A DNA stretch of 64,000 nucleotides from Bacteroidaceae bacterium. Its GTDB lineage: Bacteria > Bacteroidota > Bacteroidia > Bacteroidales > Bacteroidaceae. This document shows positions 46,701 through 54,362 of this stretch, in pieces (position 1 is the stretch's first letter; each line of letters begins with the position of its first letter). The stretch spans positions 36,479 through 100,478 of the forward strand of contig JAGCPD010000006.1 in the NCBI GenBank assembly GCA_017645305.1, in the 5' to 3' direction. A program made the translations under genes and the position numbers. The notes under the pieces are model-generated. The model worked only from the letters and a program-made list of their open reading frames with translations, was not told the DNA's origin and ran no database searches.

Positions 46701-46953
46701 CCAGTGGTATGATATTCTGAGGGAGCGCAGCAACGTCAGCCGTAACATTGATGCAACCATGCGTACCAATACCTGGACCAATGCTGTCAATAGCTATGTA
46801 ATGGTTCACTTTATATATCGGTTGAACCTGTTGGGCAACAAATCGACGCGTGAAGGTAACCGTGGCGGCTTTGGCGGCGAACGTGGTGGTTTCGGTGGCG
46901 AACGTGGTGGTTTTGGCGGCGACCGTGGCGGCTTTGGCGGTGGAAGATTCTAA
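43747..46953 (+). CDS. TonB-receptor-like outer-membrane beta-barrel protein with RGGFGG tail
   Basis: A 1068-residue protein. ATG 43747 gives signal peptide MKRFLVYFVMALLCPVMVLAQ. A CarboxypepD-reg-like domain (about 22-110; VTVSGLIMDGSNNEPLVGATVVL...GSYIMRISYVGY) is followed by a plug-like region (PEGSVLEELVKKLPGAEVDDEGNIKINGKSVSKIMVEGKEYF) and a large beta-barrel of the OMP_b-brl_3 kind. A Gly/Trp-rich insert (GGGRGWGGWGGGGG) sits near residue 300. The last 32 residues are four RGGFGG units ending GRF. No SusD partner is adjacent, so a role in glycan import is not supported. It ends 7 bp from convergent rsmD. Confidence 0.85.
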   Translation: MKRFLVYFVMALLCPVMVLAQKVTVSGLIMDGSNNEPLVGATVVLLQPKDSTQASGALSGVDGKFTLPAVKPGSYIMRISYVGYLSQHKNLTLGKGNKTVNVGTFTLQEDSKVLSEAEVVAKLAQVEMKADTFVYNADAFRLPEGSVLEELVKKLPGAEVDDEGNIKINGKSVSKIMVEGKEYFQNDTKMAMKNLPTKMVKKLKAYERKSDYSRITGIDDGEEETVLDLTVQKGMKEGWVVNADLAYGTPTGSNTAQGVTSNTASIPSDLYSLKLNVNRFLDHSQFSVIASRNNINDAGFPGGGRGWGGWGGGGGITTSTMVGVNFAWENGKPDYSAGLFKLGGNVRYSQRNSVSDSHSNNETFLSDTQSTFSNSRNHSKNNNYNLNANFRLEWMPDSLTNILFRPNFSYSKSDNFGNSVSATFNSSPYEAGLVDPLEQYETLVNRETGLSDIVVNHNERYSFGDSKSTNVDAELQVNRQLYKQGRNLTLNIGGEYQTSESNSYSRSLVRYFQESARQPLTATYQNTFAPSTTYRYQGRISYSEPLLAGGNLRLSYQLQRRFQDRDRTMMTQSTLADDIQKALTDYGELTKITAYNLYTGQVELQDGSIRNLSEYGIDLQNLTKDMENSQYATYKELNHSANLMYRYTAKFDNQQELRFNAGVSYQPQNTHMDYQKGSIDTTIVRTTQNWAPRIDIRWKINNSSQLRLRYFGRMNQPSMTNLIETVDSSDPLNISTGNAGLKSSWTDNFNLFYNGYNTEHQRGWSTNFQGNINRRTISSSTIYDEMTGARYSRPMNIDGNWNIGTWVMFNTAIDKKKMWNFSTNTNIDYSHNVGYISSNIDENARKFLTSGINGGVDMDGLFRYADENNLLQQSKTKTLNLRETIRLNVRGEIGASGSYEIGVNGSGAYRHDRNSIQSNANLDTWSFNYGGNIILNFPWGMALSTDLSEQCRRGYEDASMNTNELIWNAQLSQSFLKGKAATISVQWYDILRERSNVSRNIDATMRTNTWTNAVNSYVMVHFIYRLNLLGNKSTREGNRGGFGGERGGFGGERGGFGGDRGGFGGGRF

Positions 46954-46960
46954 TACCTTT

Positions 46961-47494
46961 TTATTTAAAGAAGGAGAAGTTCACGCTTCCGTAGGCTCTG
47001 TGATCCACTATACGGGGGTGATGAGAGAAATCTTGTGTCTTTCCGTGCTCAAGGACGAAAAGCCCGTCTTCACGCAGAAGCTGATGCGATAGCACAATAT
47101 CCGGCAACTGCTCCAGTTGAGGGAGCGCGTATGGAGGGTCGGCAAAGATAAAGTCAAACTTCTCGTGACATCTGCTCAAGAAACGGAACACATCGGCACG
47201 GACGGGATATGCATTGAGGTCCTGCAGTTTATCTACAAAACTACAGATAAAACTATAGTGAAGGGCATCTGCCTCGACAGATACCACACGGCTGCAGCCG
47301 CGGCTGAGTAATTCCAGGGTAATGCTTCCTGTACCGGAAAACAGGTCGAGTGCCGTGGGCTCTTCTTCAAAATCCAGATAGCCCTGCAGGACGTTAAACA
47401 GGTTTTCCTTTGCGAAGTCCGTTGTCGGCCGTGCCTTGAAGGTACGGGGTACATCAAAGTGCCGCCCTTTATATTTGCCTGTTATAACTCGCAT
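46961..47494 (-). CDS. rsmD: 16S rRNA (guanine(966)-N2)-methyltransferase
   Basis: A 177-residue SAM-dependent methyltransferase: MRVITGKYKGRHFDVP, RPTTDFAKENLFNVL, motif I ALDLFSGTGSITLELLSRG, and catalytic DPPY (IFADPPYALP). It overlaps the end of the DUF3822 gene by 13 bp, and is third gene of a tight minus-strand operon. Confidence 0.95.
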   Translation of the reverse strand: MRVITGKYKGRHFDVPRTFKARPTTDFAKENLFNVLQGYLDFEEEPTALDLFSGTGSITLELLSRGCSRVVSVEADALHYSFICSFVDKLQDLNAYPVRADVFRFLSRCHEKFDFIFADPPYALPQLEQLPDIVLSHQLLREDGLFVLEHGKTQDFSHHPRIVDHRAYGSVNFSFFK

Positions 47495-48219
47495 ACCGTA
47501 GTCTGGGGAATGAAGCGTTTTGCCTGATTCAGAAGTTCCGTGCTGGCATTATTAAGATATAAAGCCTGGGTTTTCTCGTCCATTTGCATGTTTTTCCATA
47601 CGCCCATAATATAATAGAGCCTGTCGGAATCGTTATCTACATTGTAGGTCGTTGCAAAATGCAGACGTTGCTCCCTAAAACAGCACACAAGCATATTCTT
47701 CGGAGCAATCATGGCATAGAAATGTATGCCGGGGTCTTGTCTTTTGCGGTCGGCATTGGCGATGGTCTCTATGGCACGGCCTTCCAGGCTGATGATTTCC
47801 ACATCAGGATATATGGCCTGGATGGTTTCCTGTATATGGTTGTTTAAGGAAAAGAGTTCCACAACCTCCAGCGACGGGAGTATCTGGTAATGTACCTCGG
47901 CTTTGCTGACCTTTAGCGAGGGAAAGGTAAGGTTATAAAGGGGGAATACTTCCTCGCGACGGAAATACTCCAAAGGAACACAGGTGCTGGGCGACAAGAC
48001 CAGAAGCTCAACACGCTGGAATGTGTATTCTGTGAGATGGGGACGCTTGAGAACCTGCTCAAGCAACTGGTATAGGGGTGTTTTGCCATCGGCAGTTACA
48101 TCCTCCTTCTGTACCAGAGAATTATCAGCGGTATGTAGGATAGACAAAGAAAATCCATCCGAGAAAAGTCGGATGGATAATCTATATGTGTTAAGCAGAT
48201 TATTCCCAGTTACCTGCAT
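47482..48219 (-). CDS. DUF3822 family protein
   Basis: A 245-residue protein of a Bacteroidetes-specific family usually found next to rsmD. It looks like an actin/ASKHA-type fold: LSIRLFSDGFSLSILHTADNSLV at the N-terminus, a second half with GIHFYAMIAPKNMLVCCFREQRLHFATTYNVDNDSDRLYYIMGVWKNM. The ATG at 48219 is chosen as it gives the smallest overlap (20 bp) with the upstream gene; one at 48243 is possible. Function unknown. Confidence 0.85.
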   Translation of the reverse strand: MQVTGNNLLNTYRLSIRLFSDGFSLSILHTADNSLVQKEDVTADGKTPLYQLLEQVLKRPHLTEYTFQRVELLVLSPSTCVPLEYFRREEVFPLYNLTFPSLKVSKAEVHYQILPSLEVVELFSLNNHIQETIQAIYPDVEIISLEGRAIETIANADRKRQDPGIHFYAMIAPKNMLVCCFREQRLHFATTYNVDNDSDRLYYIMGVWKNMQMDEKTQALYLNNASTELLNQAKRFIPQTTVCEL

Positions 48220-48889
48220 TATTGTTCCAGTTGTTACCAACATCGCCAATCTTCAGACCGGGATAGGCACCCTTTGCGTCAGCCTCTTCTGCGCGGTTGT
48301 AGATAAGGCGCTTGCCTTGCTTACCCATGCCTTTCAGGAACGAGCTGTCTGGTGCGTTGCACTCCATTACCTGAATAATGCTACCTGAGCGGGTGGTGTT
48401 GGGACATGCAATCAGTTCGAATGTGTCACCCTCTGAGAAGGGGATGTAGCGCATGGAATCTGCAACAAACCCTTCATAGTTGTACAGAGAGTCCTTCAGC
48501 GAAACCCAAACGGTATCGCGGCGGAAGTTTTGCAGTCCGTTAGCAACGATGGCAGCCTGGTCGCCGCTGTTTACAATCTCTGCTGCCTTGCTCTCGGTAA
48601 GTCCCTTGTCCATCTGCTCATCGGAAAGTACACCTTGCTTCATGACGATAGGAAGGCGTCCGGTCTTGATAAATTGGATAAGTACAGACCAGTCAGGACA
48701 GTATTCGCCATGCTGGGCCTTATAAGCCTCCTGTGCATTACGAATCTCGATTAAGCGAGCCTTTACAACAGCCTCACGAGCTGTAACATCAGCATCAAAG
48801 TCTTCTGTGTCCTGAATGCTACGCCATGTAATGAAAAGCAGACCTACTACACAAAGACCTAAAAATACATTAATTAGCTTCTTGTTCAT
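48200..48889 (-). CDS. Membrane-anchored hypothetical protein, first gene of rsmD operon
   Basis: A 229-residue protein with one N-terminal transmembrane helix (LINVFLGLCVVGLLFITW), then a helical region (VVKARLIEIRNAQEAYKAQHGEYCPDWSVLIQFI) reminiscent of type IV pilin-like or pseudopilin stems, and a beta-rich C-terminus ending in GNNWNNNAGNWE. I recall it as a conserved Bacteroidetes neighbour of DUF3822 and rsmD but know no function. Promoter box TACTTTTG at 48926-48933. Confidence 0.75.
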   Translation of the reverse strand: MNKKLINVFLGLCVVGLLFITWRSIQDTEDFDADVTAREAVVKARLIEIRNAQEAYKAQHGEYCPDWSVLIQFIKTGRLPIVMKQGVLSDEQMDKGLTESKAAEIVNSGDQAAIVANGLQNFRRDTVWVSLKDSLYNYEGFVADSMRYIPFSEGDTFELIACPNTTRSGSIIQVMECNAPDSSFLKGMGKQGKRLIYNRAEEADAKGAYPGLKIGDVGNNWNNNAGNWE

Positions 48890-48925
48890 GTCGTTATTTG
48901 TATTTTATTTTGTATATTCGCATCG

Positions 48926-48933
48926 CAAAAGTA
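48926..48933 (-). promoter_or_regulatory. -7 promoter box for rsmD operon
   Basis: TACTTTTG on the minus strand, 36 bp upstream of the ATG at 48889. No good -33 element. Confidence 0.5.
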
Positions 48934-48982
48934 AAAAATTTAATTCACATAAACGATAATTCGCCGTTTTTTTTCAAAAAGA

Positions 48983-50479
48983 ATGATGATAAGTGATGAT
49001 TTAGGGGCTCTAATAAGAAGGAATTTCGCTCATGCACCTACGAATGAGCAAGAATTAGTGGTGAGTAAGTGGGAAGAGTTCCTGCTTAACAGAAACACCA
49101 ATACGCTTTTCCTTCTGAAGGGCTATGCCGGTACGGGAAAGACCTCGCTTGTCGCAGCTTTGGTAAAGACACTTTTGCAACTGAGACAGCCTGTAATGCT
49201 GCTGGCACCGACGGGCAGGGCAGCCAAGGTGTTCTCTTCTTATGCCGAGGCTCCTGCCTATACCATCCACAAACGAATATACCGCCAGAAGTCCATCACA
49301 GACATGGAGAGCTTCCAGACAAATGTCAACCTGCACAAACATACGCTTTTCATTGTAGATGAGGCTTCCATGATTTCGAACGAGGGGCTTTCCGGAGCAA
49401 TGTTTGGGACGGGACGTTTGCTGGACGACCTGATGCAGTATGTCTATTCTTGCGAAGGCTGCCGGCTGATGCTTGTAGGCGATACGGCGCAGCTGCCCCC
49501 TGTGGGAGAAGAGGAAGGTCCAGCCCTGAGCAGATATGCTTTGGAAGCCTATGACCTGGATGTTACAGAGGTGTGTCTGACGCAGGTGGTAAGGCAGGAG
49601 CAGGAATCGGGAATTCTGTGGAATGCTACACGTCTGAGACAACTGATGCAGGACGAGCTTTACTACGACTTCCCCCGACTGCGCACCGACTTCCCTGATG
49701 TCTGTGTGATGCCTGGCGACGAACTGATAGAAGCATTGGAGGACAGCTACCACCGATGCGGCACGGACCAGACCATAGTGGTGACCCGCAGCAACAAGCG
49801 GGCCAATATCTTTAATAATGGTATTAGGGCGAGAATTCTGGATTACGAGGAGGAACTCTCAGGAAACGACCTGGTAATGGTAGCCAAAAACAACTACTAT
49901 TGGGTTGCCCCCCCAACCCCCTTCAAGGGGAGCTCCAATTCAGCAGAGGACAACCAAGAACTCCCCATAAAGGGGGATGGGGGGTCTTCCTTCATCGCTA
50001 ATGGGGATGTGGCGGTAGTTAGGCGTTTCAGGAACGAGCGCGAGTTGTACGGTTTCCGGTTCGCCGATGCCACGCTGCGGTTCCCTGACTATGACAACTT
50101 GGAATTGGACGTAACGGTTCTGTTAGACACGCTGCAAAGCGAGGCTCCTGCACTTAGCCGCTCGCAGCAGGAACAGCTCTTTAATGCCGTTTGGGAGGAC
50201 TACCCCGAGATTCGTGACAAGCGCGAGCGGATGAAGCGCCTGCGTCAGGATCCCTACTACAATGCCTTGCAGATTAAGTATGCCTACGCCGTTACGTGCC
50301 ACAAGGCGCAGGGTGGGCAGTGGCAGCATGTATATATCGACCAGGGTTATATTACCGAGGACATGCTCTCGCCCGACTACTTCCGCTGGCTTTACACGGC
50401 ACTGACTCGCGCCACAGAAAAAGTCTTTCTGGTAAACTGGCCGAAAGAGCAAACAGAGACTTTAGGCTTTAGACCTTAG
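48983..50479 (+). CDS. RecD-like ATP-dependent DNA helicase
   Basis: A 498-residue superfamily 1 helicase: Walker A GYAGTGKTSLV (about 48-58), Ia LAPTGRAAKVF, Walker B FIVDEASMIS, motif III MLVGDTAQLPPV, motif IV region VVTRSNKRANIFN, and motifs V/VI TCHKAQGGQW and LYTALTRATEKVFLVNW. There is no N-terminal RecD2 extension, so this is the short Bacteroidetes form. Between YYWV and FIANGD lies an insert of about 26 residues (Pro/Gly-rich) encoded by an inverted-repeat element at 49908-49985. The last six residues (TLGFRP) and the stop are encoded by a heptamer repeat. The domain is otherwise intact and probably functional. Confidence 0.92.
   Translation: MMISDDLGALIRRNFAHAPTNEQELVVSKWEEFLLNRNTNTLFLLKGYAGTGKTSLVAALVKTLLQLRQPVMLLAPTGRAAKVFSSYAEAPAYTIHKRIYRQKSITDMESFQTNVNLHKHTLFIVDEASMISNEGLSGAMFGTGRLLDDLMQYVYSCEGCRLMLVGDTAQLPPVGEEEGPALSRYALEAYDLDVTEVCLTQVVRQEQESGILWNATRLRQLMQDELYYDFPRLRTDFPDVCVMPGDELIEALEDSYHRCGTDQTIVVTRSNKRANIFNNGIRARILDYEEELSGNDLVMVAKNNYYWVAPPTPFKGSSNSAEDNQELPIKGDGGSSFIANGDVAVVRRFRNERELYGFRFADATLRFPDYDNLELDVTVLLDTLQSEAPALSRSQQEQLFNAVWEDYPEIRDKRERMKRLRQDPYYNALQIKYAYAVTCHKAQGGQWQHVYIDQGYITEDMLSPDYFRWLYTALTRATEKVFLVNWPKEQTETLGFRP
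49908..49985. repeat. 78-bp palindromic element inserted in frame in the helicase gene
   Basis: Left arm 49908-49935 and right arm 49958-49985 are near-perfect inverted copies; each contains the C5-TT-(C/T)-A-(A/T)-G4 core. The 22-base centre is unique. The reading frame stays open through it. It resembles MITE or REP-type elements of Bacteroidetes. No target duplication was established. Confidence 0.75.
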
Positions 50480-50488
50480 ACTTTAGGC
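50458..50488. repeat. Heptamer array, inverted orientation, overlapping helicase stop
   Basis: GACTTTA, GGCTTTA, GACCTTA, GACTTTA, GGC: four units plus three bases of the TAAAGTC family found at 37517-37600, here on the opposite strand. The helicase stop codon (50477-50479) is inside it. Confidence 0.85.
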
Positions 50489-50596
50489 AGCGGGAACGTT
50501 AACTATAAAGTGAGGCTGGTATGGCATATCACATCACTATCCGCTTTTCTTTTCACTTTTTCTGCAGAATTGCGGAAAAGTGTGGGATATTTTTTG

Positions 50597-50604
50597 TAAC
50601 TTTG
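50597..50604 (+). promoter_or_regulatory. -7 promoter box for HU-like gene
   Basis: TAACTTTG upstream of the 22-bp repeat array. The leader to the ATG at 50784 would be about 175 nt and contain all repeats. TTG at 50570-50572 is 24 bases upstream, longer than standard. Confidence 0.5.
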
Positions 50605-50617
50605 CTATTGGAAAGTG

Positions 50618-50740
50618 GAATTGGTTGCAAGCAATATATAAATTGGTTGCAACAAAATAGTAAATTGGTTGCAAGCAAATTTTAAATCGGTTGCAAGCAA
50701 ATTTTAAATCGGTTGCAAGCAATTTAAAAATATTTGCAAG
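50618..50740 (+). repeat. 22-bp direct repeat array in leader of HU-like gene
   Basis: Five units with the core GGTTGCAA start at 50623, 50645, 50667, 50689 and 50711, exactly 22 bp apart. A sixth, degraded unit (TATTTGCAAG) follows at 21 bp. The consensus is AAATYGGTTGCAAGCAAATTTT. Most units hold the dyad TTGC-AA-GCAA. No spacers separate units, so it is not a CRISPR array. Confidence 0.92.
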
Positions 50741-50783
50741 TAATATGAGAATTGATTGTGATTAAATAAAACAACGAGGAGGA

Positions 50784-51185
50784 ATGGCAAAACTAACATT
50801 GAAAGTCAGTAGGGTAAAACACGTGAACCCTACAACCAGGAAAATCGGCTATGTGGCCCGTGTAATCACCAACGGTACGGCCAGTTACGAGGATATTGCT
50901 GCTGAAGCAGGCGCGAACACCACGCTACACAAGGCGGAGATGAAAATGGCTATAGAACTCTACATAGAGGAGGCCGCTAAAATGCTGAAGCAAGGATATA
51001 TCGTGGATATGGGACCTTTGGGCAAGCTCTATCCCAGTTGTAATAGCGGATGGGTGGAGAATGCTGAGGACCTACAGCTGAGCGACATAAAGTTGTCCCT
51101 CTATTACCGTGCCGGCGATGAGATTGCCAGTGCTATAAAGGGTGCTCAGCTGCAGTGGGTGAAGGGTGAAACTCCTCCGCAGTAG
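50784..51185 (+). CDS. HU-like DNA-binding protein (HU-HIG type)
   Basis: A 133-residue protein. The N-terminal part (residues 1-115) has the modified HU fold of Bacteroidetes: KLTLKVSRVKHVNPTTRKIGYVARVITNGTASYEDIAAEAGANTTLHKAEMKMAIELYIEEAAKMLKQGYIVDMGPLGKLYPSC. The C-terminal LSLYYRAGDEIASAIKGAQLQWVKGE is the variant HU arm region. Such proteins are thought to bind DNA as dimers; target unknown. AGGAGG at 50777-50782 lies only one base before the ATG, too close for a good Shine-Dalgarno. The 22-bp array directly upstream suggests autoregulation (inference). Confidence 0.85.
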   Translation: MAKLTLKVSRVKHVNPTTRKIGYVARVITNGTASYEDIAAEAGANTTLHKAEMKMAIELYIEEAAKMLKQGYIVDMGPLGKLYPSCNSGWVENAEDLQLSDIKLSLYYRAGDEIASAIKGAQLQWVKGETPPQ

Positions 51186-51202
51186 GGGGGGATATCAAAT
51201 AA

Positions 51203-51228
51203 GGGGATGCACCCGAAGGTACATCCCC
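51203..51228. terminator. Hairpin between HU-like gene and alaS
   Basis: GGGGATG (51203-51209) pairs with CATCCCC (51222-51228), and an inner ACC/GGT is capped by CGAA. It lies between two convergent genes. The T-tails are weak on both strands. Confidence 0.6.
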
Positions 51229-51255
51229 TACATTATAACAGACGCTAAGGCGTGC

Positions 51256-53874
51256 TTATGCTGTAAGAATCTCGATAAGCTTTTCTACGGCAGCATGGAG
51301 ACCCTCGACGTTCTTGCCACCGGCTGTGGCGAAGTGGGGCTGACCGCCGCCACCACCCTGAATGAGCTTGGCGGCCTCGCGGATGTTCTTGCCGATATTG
51401 ACGCCAGCAGCCACCGCGCCGTCCGATGCTGCTGCTGTGAGCAGAGGCTTGCCGTCGGAAGCGGAACCGATAACCACCAGGCTGTTTTCCACTTCTGCAC
51501 GGAGCTGGAAGGCAATGTCCTTGACGAATTCGGCACTTAGAGTCGTATAGGCTTTCAATACGGTTATACCCTTTATCTCCTGCTTTTTGGCAATCATCTC
51601 CTTCTTCAGACCAGCAGCTTTCTCGCGCATGGTGTCTTCCACCTGCTTCTTCAGTTCAGCATTGTCATTGATAGCCTTGCGGATGGTTGCCATCAGGTCG
51701 GGAGCATTGTTGAAGAGGCTCTTGAGGCCGTTCAACAGGTCTTGTTGCTTGTCCATAACCTCCTCTACAGCCTTGCCGGTGATGGCCTCGATACGACGGA
51801 CACCTGCAGCGATGCTGCTCTCAGAGATGATGCGCACCATACCGATGCAACCTGTGCTGCTGGCATGGCAACCGCCACAGAACTCTACGCTGCTACCGAA
51901 CTGAACCACACGAACCTTGTCGCCATACTTCTCGCCAAAGAGGGCAATGGCACCCAGCTTCTTGGCTTCCTCAATGGGCGTGTCTCTGTACTCTTGCAAA
52001 GGCAGGTTCTGACGGATGCGCTCGTTGACAAGGTGCTCCACCTCGCGAATCTGCTCAGGAGTCACTTTCTCGAAGTGTGAGAAGTCGAAGCGCAGGTAGT
52101 CGGGTGTCACGAGTGAACCTTTCTGCTCCACGTGGTTACCAAGCACTTCCTTGAGAGCCTCGTCCAACAGGTGGGTACAGGTATGGTTGGCCTCGATGGC
52201 ACGGCGGCGTTCAACATCCACGCAGGCCATGAACTCTGCCTCGGGATTAGTGGGAATGCGCTCCAGCAGGTGAACACTCACGCCATTCTCCTTCTTGGTA
52301 TCAATGACCTTGATGGTCTCTGTCTCGTTCAGGATAACACCAGAGTCGCCTACCTCGCCACCCATCTCTCCATAGAAGGGAGTCTGGTCGAAGATGGCTT
52401 CATAAACGACACCTTTCTTCTGCTTCACCTCGCGATACTTCACGATGTGGCAAGTATATTCTGTGAAGTCATAACCCACGAACTTCTGCTCCAGTTGGTC
52501 GCTGACGATTACCCAGTCGCCCGCCTCTACCTGTGCGGCATTGCGGGCACGTTCCTTCTGTTTCTGCATCTCAACATTGAAGCCAGCCTCATCGACCGTG
52601 AGTCCGTTCTCTCGGCAAATGAGTTCTGTGAGGTCGAGAGGGAATCCGTAGGTGTCGAAGAGCGTGAAGGCCTTCTCACCTGCAATCTCTGTCTTTCCGG
52701 CAGCCTTGGTCTCCTTCATCACACCGTCCAGCAACTTGATGCCAGTTTCGAGAGTGCGCAGGAAGCTGTCTTCCTCTTCCTTCATCACCTTGCTGATAAG
52801 TTCGCGCTGTGCCTCCAACTCGGGATAGGTGGCTCCCATCTCCTGAATGAGGACAGGCAGCAGGCGGTACATAAAGGCCTCTTTCTGGCCCAGGAAGGTA
52901 TAGGCATAGCGGACGGCACGGCGCAGGATGCGACGGATGACGTAACCGGCCTTAGCGTTACCGGGCAACTGACCGTCGGCAATACTGAAGGCGATGGTGC
53001 GCAGGTGGTCTGCAATCACACGCATGGCAACGTCGGTCTCTTCCTTGTCGCCATACTTATAGCCGCTGAGGTCACCAATGGCCTTGATGATGGGCTGGAA
53101 GACATCGGTATCGTAGTTCGAGTGTTTGCCCTGGATGGCGCGAACCAGACGTTCGAAGCCCATGCCGGTATCAATAACATTCATGCCAAGCGGCTCTAAA
53201 TGTCCGTCGGCCTTGCGCTCGAACTGCATGAAGACGATGTTCCAGATTTCGATGACCTGTGGGTCGTCCTTGTTTACCATCTCGCGTCCGGGAACCTTTG
53301 CCTTCTCCTCGGGCGTACGGCTGTCTAAGTGAATCTCGGAACAAGGACCGCAGGGACCTGTGTCGCCCATCTCCCAGAAGTTGTCATGCTTGTTGCCGTT
53401 GATGATATGGTCAGCTGGAACATGCTTCAGCCAGTAACCGGCAGCCTCATCGTCACGGGCAAGGCCTTCTTCTGGCGAACCCTCGAACACGGTTACATAG
53501 AGGTCCTTGGGGTCGAGCTTCAGCACATCCACCAGATATTCCCATGCCATATCGATGGCGCCTTCTTTGAAATAGTCACCAAACGACCAGTTGCCCAGCA
53601 TCTCGAACATGGTGTGGTGGTAGGTGTCATGGCCCACCTCTTCCAGGTCGTTATGCTTGCCGCTGACACGCAGGCATTTCTGGCTGTCGGCACGGCGGCG
53701 CGGCTCTGGGTCGCGAGTGCCCAGGATGATGTCTTTCCACTGGTTCATACCGGCATTGGTGAACATCAGCGTCGGGTCGTCCTTCACCACCATTGGTGCA
53801 GAAGGTACTATCACATGTTCCTTTGACTCGAAATATTTCTTGAACGAGTCGCGAATTTCGTTAGCTGTCATCAT
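51256..53874 (-). CDS. alaS: Alanine--tRNA ligase
   Basis: An 872-residue class II synthetase. N-terminal catalytic core: [65 protein letters not shown]. The editing domain zinc site is [11 protein letters not shown] and [10 protein letters not shown]; the C-terminal DHHA1/C-Ala domain ends [15 protein letters not shown]. Full length for the family. Divergent from the MerR-type gene, with interlocked promoters at 53945-53979. Confidence 0.97.
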   Translation of the reverse strand: MMTANEIRDSFKKYFESKEHVIVPSAPMVVKDDPTLMFTNAGMNQWKDIILGTRDPEPRRRADSQKCLRVSGKHNDLEEVGHDTYHHTMFEMLGNWSFGDYFKEGAIDMAWEYLVDVLKLDPKDLYVTVFEGSPEEGLARDDEAAGYWLKHVPADHIINGNKHDNFWEMGDTGPCGPCSEIHLDSRTPEEKAKVPGREMVNKDDPQVIEIWNIVFMQFERKADGHLEPLGMNVIDTGMGFERLVRAIQGKHSNYDTDVFQPIIKAIGDLSGYKYGDKEETDVAMRVIADHLRTIAFSIADGQLPGNAKAGYVIRRILRRAVRYAYTFLGQKEAFMYRLLPVLIQEMGATYPELEAQRELISKVMKEEEDSFLRTLETGIKLLDGVMKETKAAGKTEIAGEKAFTLFDTYGFPLDLTELICRENGLTVDEAGFNVEMQKQKERARNAAQVEAGDWVIVSDQLEQKFVGYDFTEYTCHIVKYREVKQKKGVVYEAIFDQTPFYGEMGGEVGDSGVILNETETIKVIDTKKENGVSVHLLERIPTNPEAEFMACVDVERRRAIEANHTCTHLLDEALKEVLGNHVEQKGSLVTPDYLRFDFSHFEKVTPEQIREVEHLVNERIRQNLPLQEYRDTPIEEAKKLGAIALFGEKYGDKVRVVQFGSSVEFCGGCHASSTGCIGMVRIISESSIAAGVRRIEAITGKAVEEVMDKQQDLLNGLKSLFNNAPDLMATIRKAINDNAELKKQVEDTMREKAAGLKKEMIAKKQEIKGITVLKAYTTLSAEFVKDIAFQLRAEVENSLVVIGSASDGKPLLTAAASDGAVAAGVNIGKNIREAAKLIQGGGGGQPHFATAGGKNVEGLHAAVEKLIEILTA

Positions 53875-53944
53875 ATTTTTTGCTGTTTTGTCTTTTTCCT
53901 GTTTGCTTATTTGCCTGTTTATGGTGTATATTTCACCAAAAATC

Positions 53945-53979
53945 TTGCAAAGGTAATTTATTTTGCCTATTTTTGCAAA
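53945..53979. promoter_or_regulatory. Interlocked divergent promoters, alaS and merR-type gene
   Basis: Minus strand: TTTG (53976-53979), 20 bases, TACCTTTG (53948-53955) toward alaS. Plus strand: TTG (53945-53947), 20 bases, TATTTTTG (53968-53975) toward the MerR-type gene. Each promoter's -33 element abuts the other's -7 box, so the two polymerases cannot bind together. Confidence 0.75.
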
Positions 53980-54014
53980 GAAATTGATTACAAAAGGAAG
54001 TAATATCTGTAATT

Positions 54015-54362
54015 ATGCCTTATAATCCGAATAAAGAACTGAAGAAGTTTTATTCTATAAGCGAGGTCGCCGCAAAGTTTAACGTGGCAGAGTCTCTTTT
54101 GCGTTATTGGGAAAAGGAGTTCCCAAACATCAAACCAAAGAAGACGGAAAGTCGTGGAATACGAATGTACACGGCTGAGGATATTGCTGAAATCCAGCTT
54201 GTTTACAACCTGTTGAAGGTGAGGGGTATGAAGATAGGTGCTGCCAAGCAGGTGCTGGAAAAGAACCGTGAAGGTGCCAGTAACACGGCTGCAGTGTTGG
54301 GCTATCTGCAATCAATACGTCAGGAACTGGTGGAAATCAGCAACGAATTGAAGGATTTGTAA
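54015..54362 (+). CDS. MerR family transcriptional regulator
   Basis: A 115-residue regulator. The winged helix-turn-helix is FYSISEVAAKFNVAESLLRYWEKEFPNIKPKKTESRGIRMYTAEDIAEIQLVYNLLKVRGMKIGAAKQVL, followed by a dimer coiled coil (GYLQSIRQELVEISNELKDL). There is no Cys cluster or ligand domain. It belongs to the short Bacteroidetes group, target unknown. Its stop codon abuts the stop of the convergent rel gene with no intervening base. Confidence 0.92.
   Translation: MPYNPNKELKKFYSISEVAAKFNVAESLLRYWEKEFPNIKPKKTESRGIRMYTAEDIAEIQLVYNLLKVRGMKIGAAKQVLEKNREGASNTAAVLGYLQSIRQELVEISNELKDL

Noticed and set aside
43747..46953. SusC-type member of a polysaccharide utilisation locus
   Set aside because: No SusD-like gene or glycoside hydrolase is adjacent, and the barrel is closer to the OMP_b-brl_3 type.
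50777..50782. Strong Shine-Dalgarno for the HU-like gene
   Set aside because: AGGAGG is only one base from the ATG, too close to pair with 16S rRNA and start at that codon.
52132..53199. A 355-codon plus-strand frame over alaS
   Set aside because: Antisense to highly conserved synthetase sequence; no independent support.
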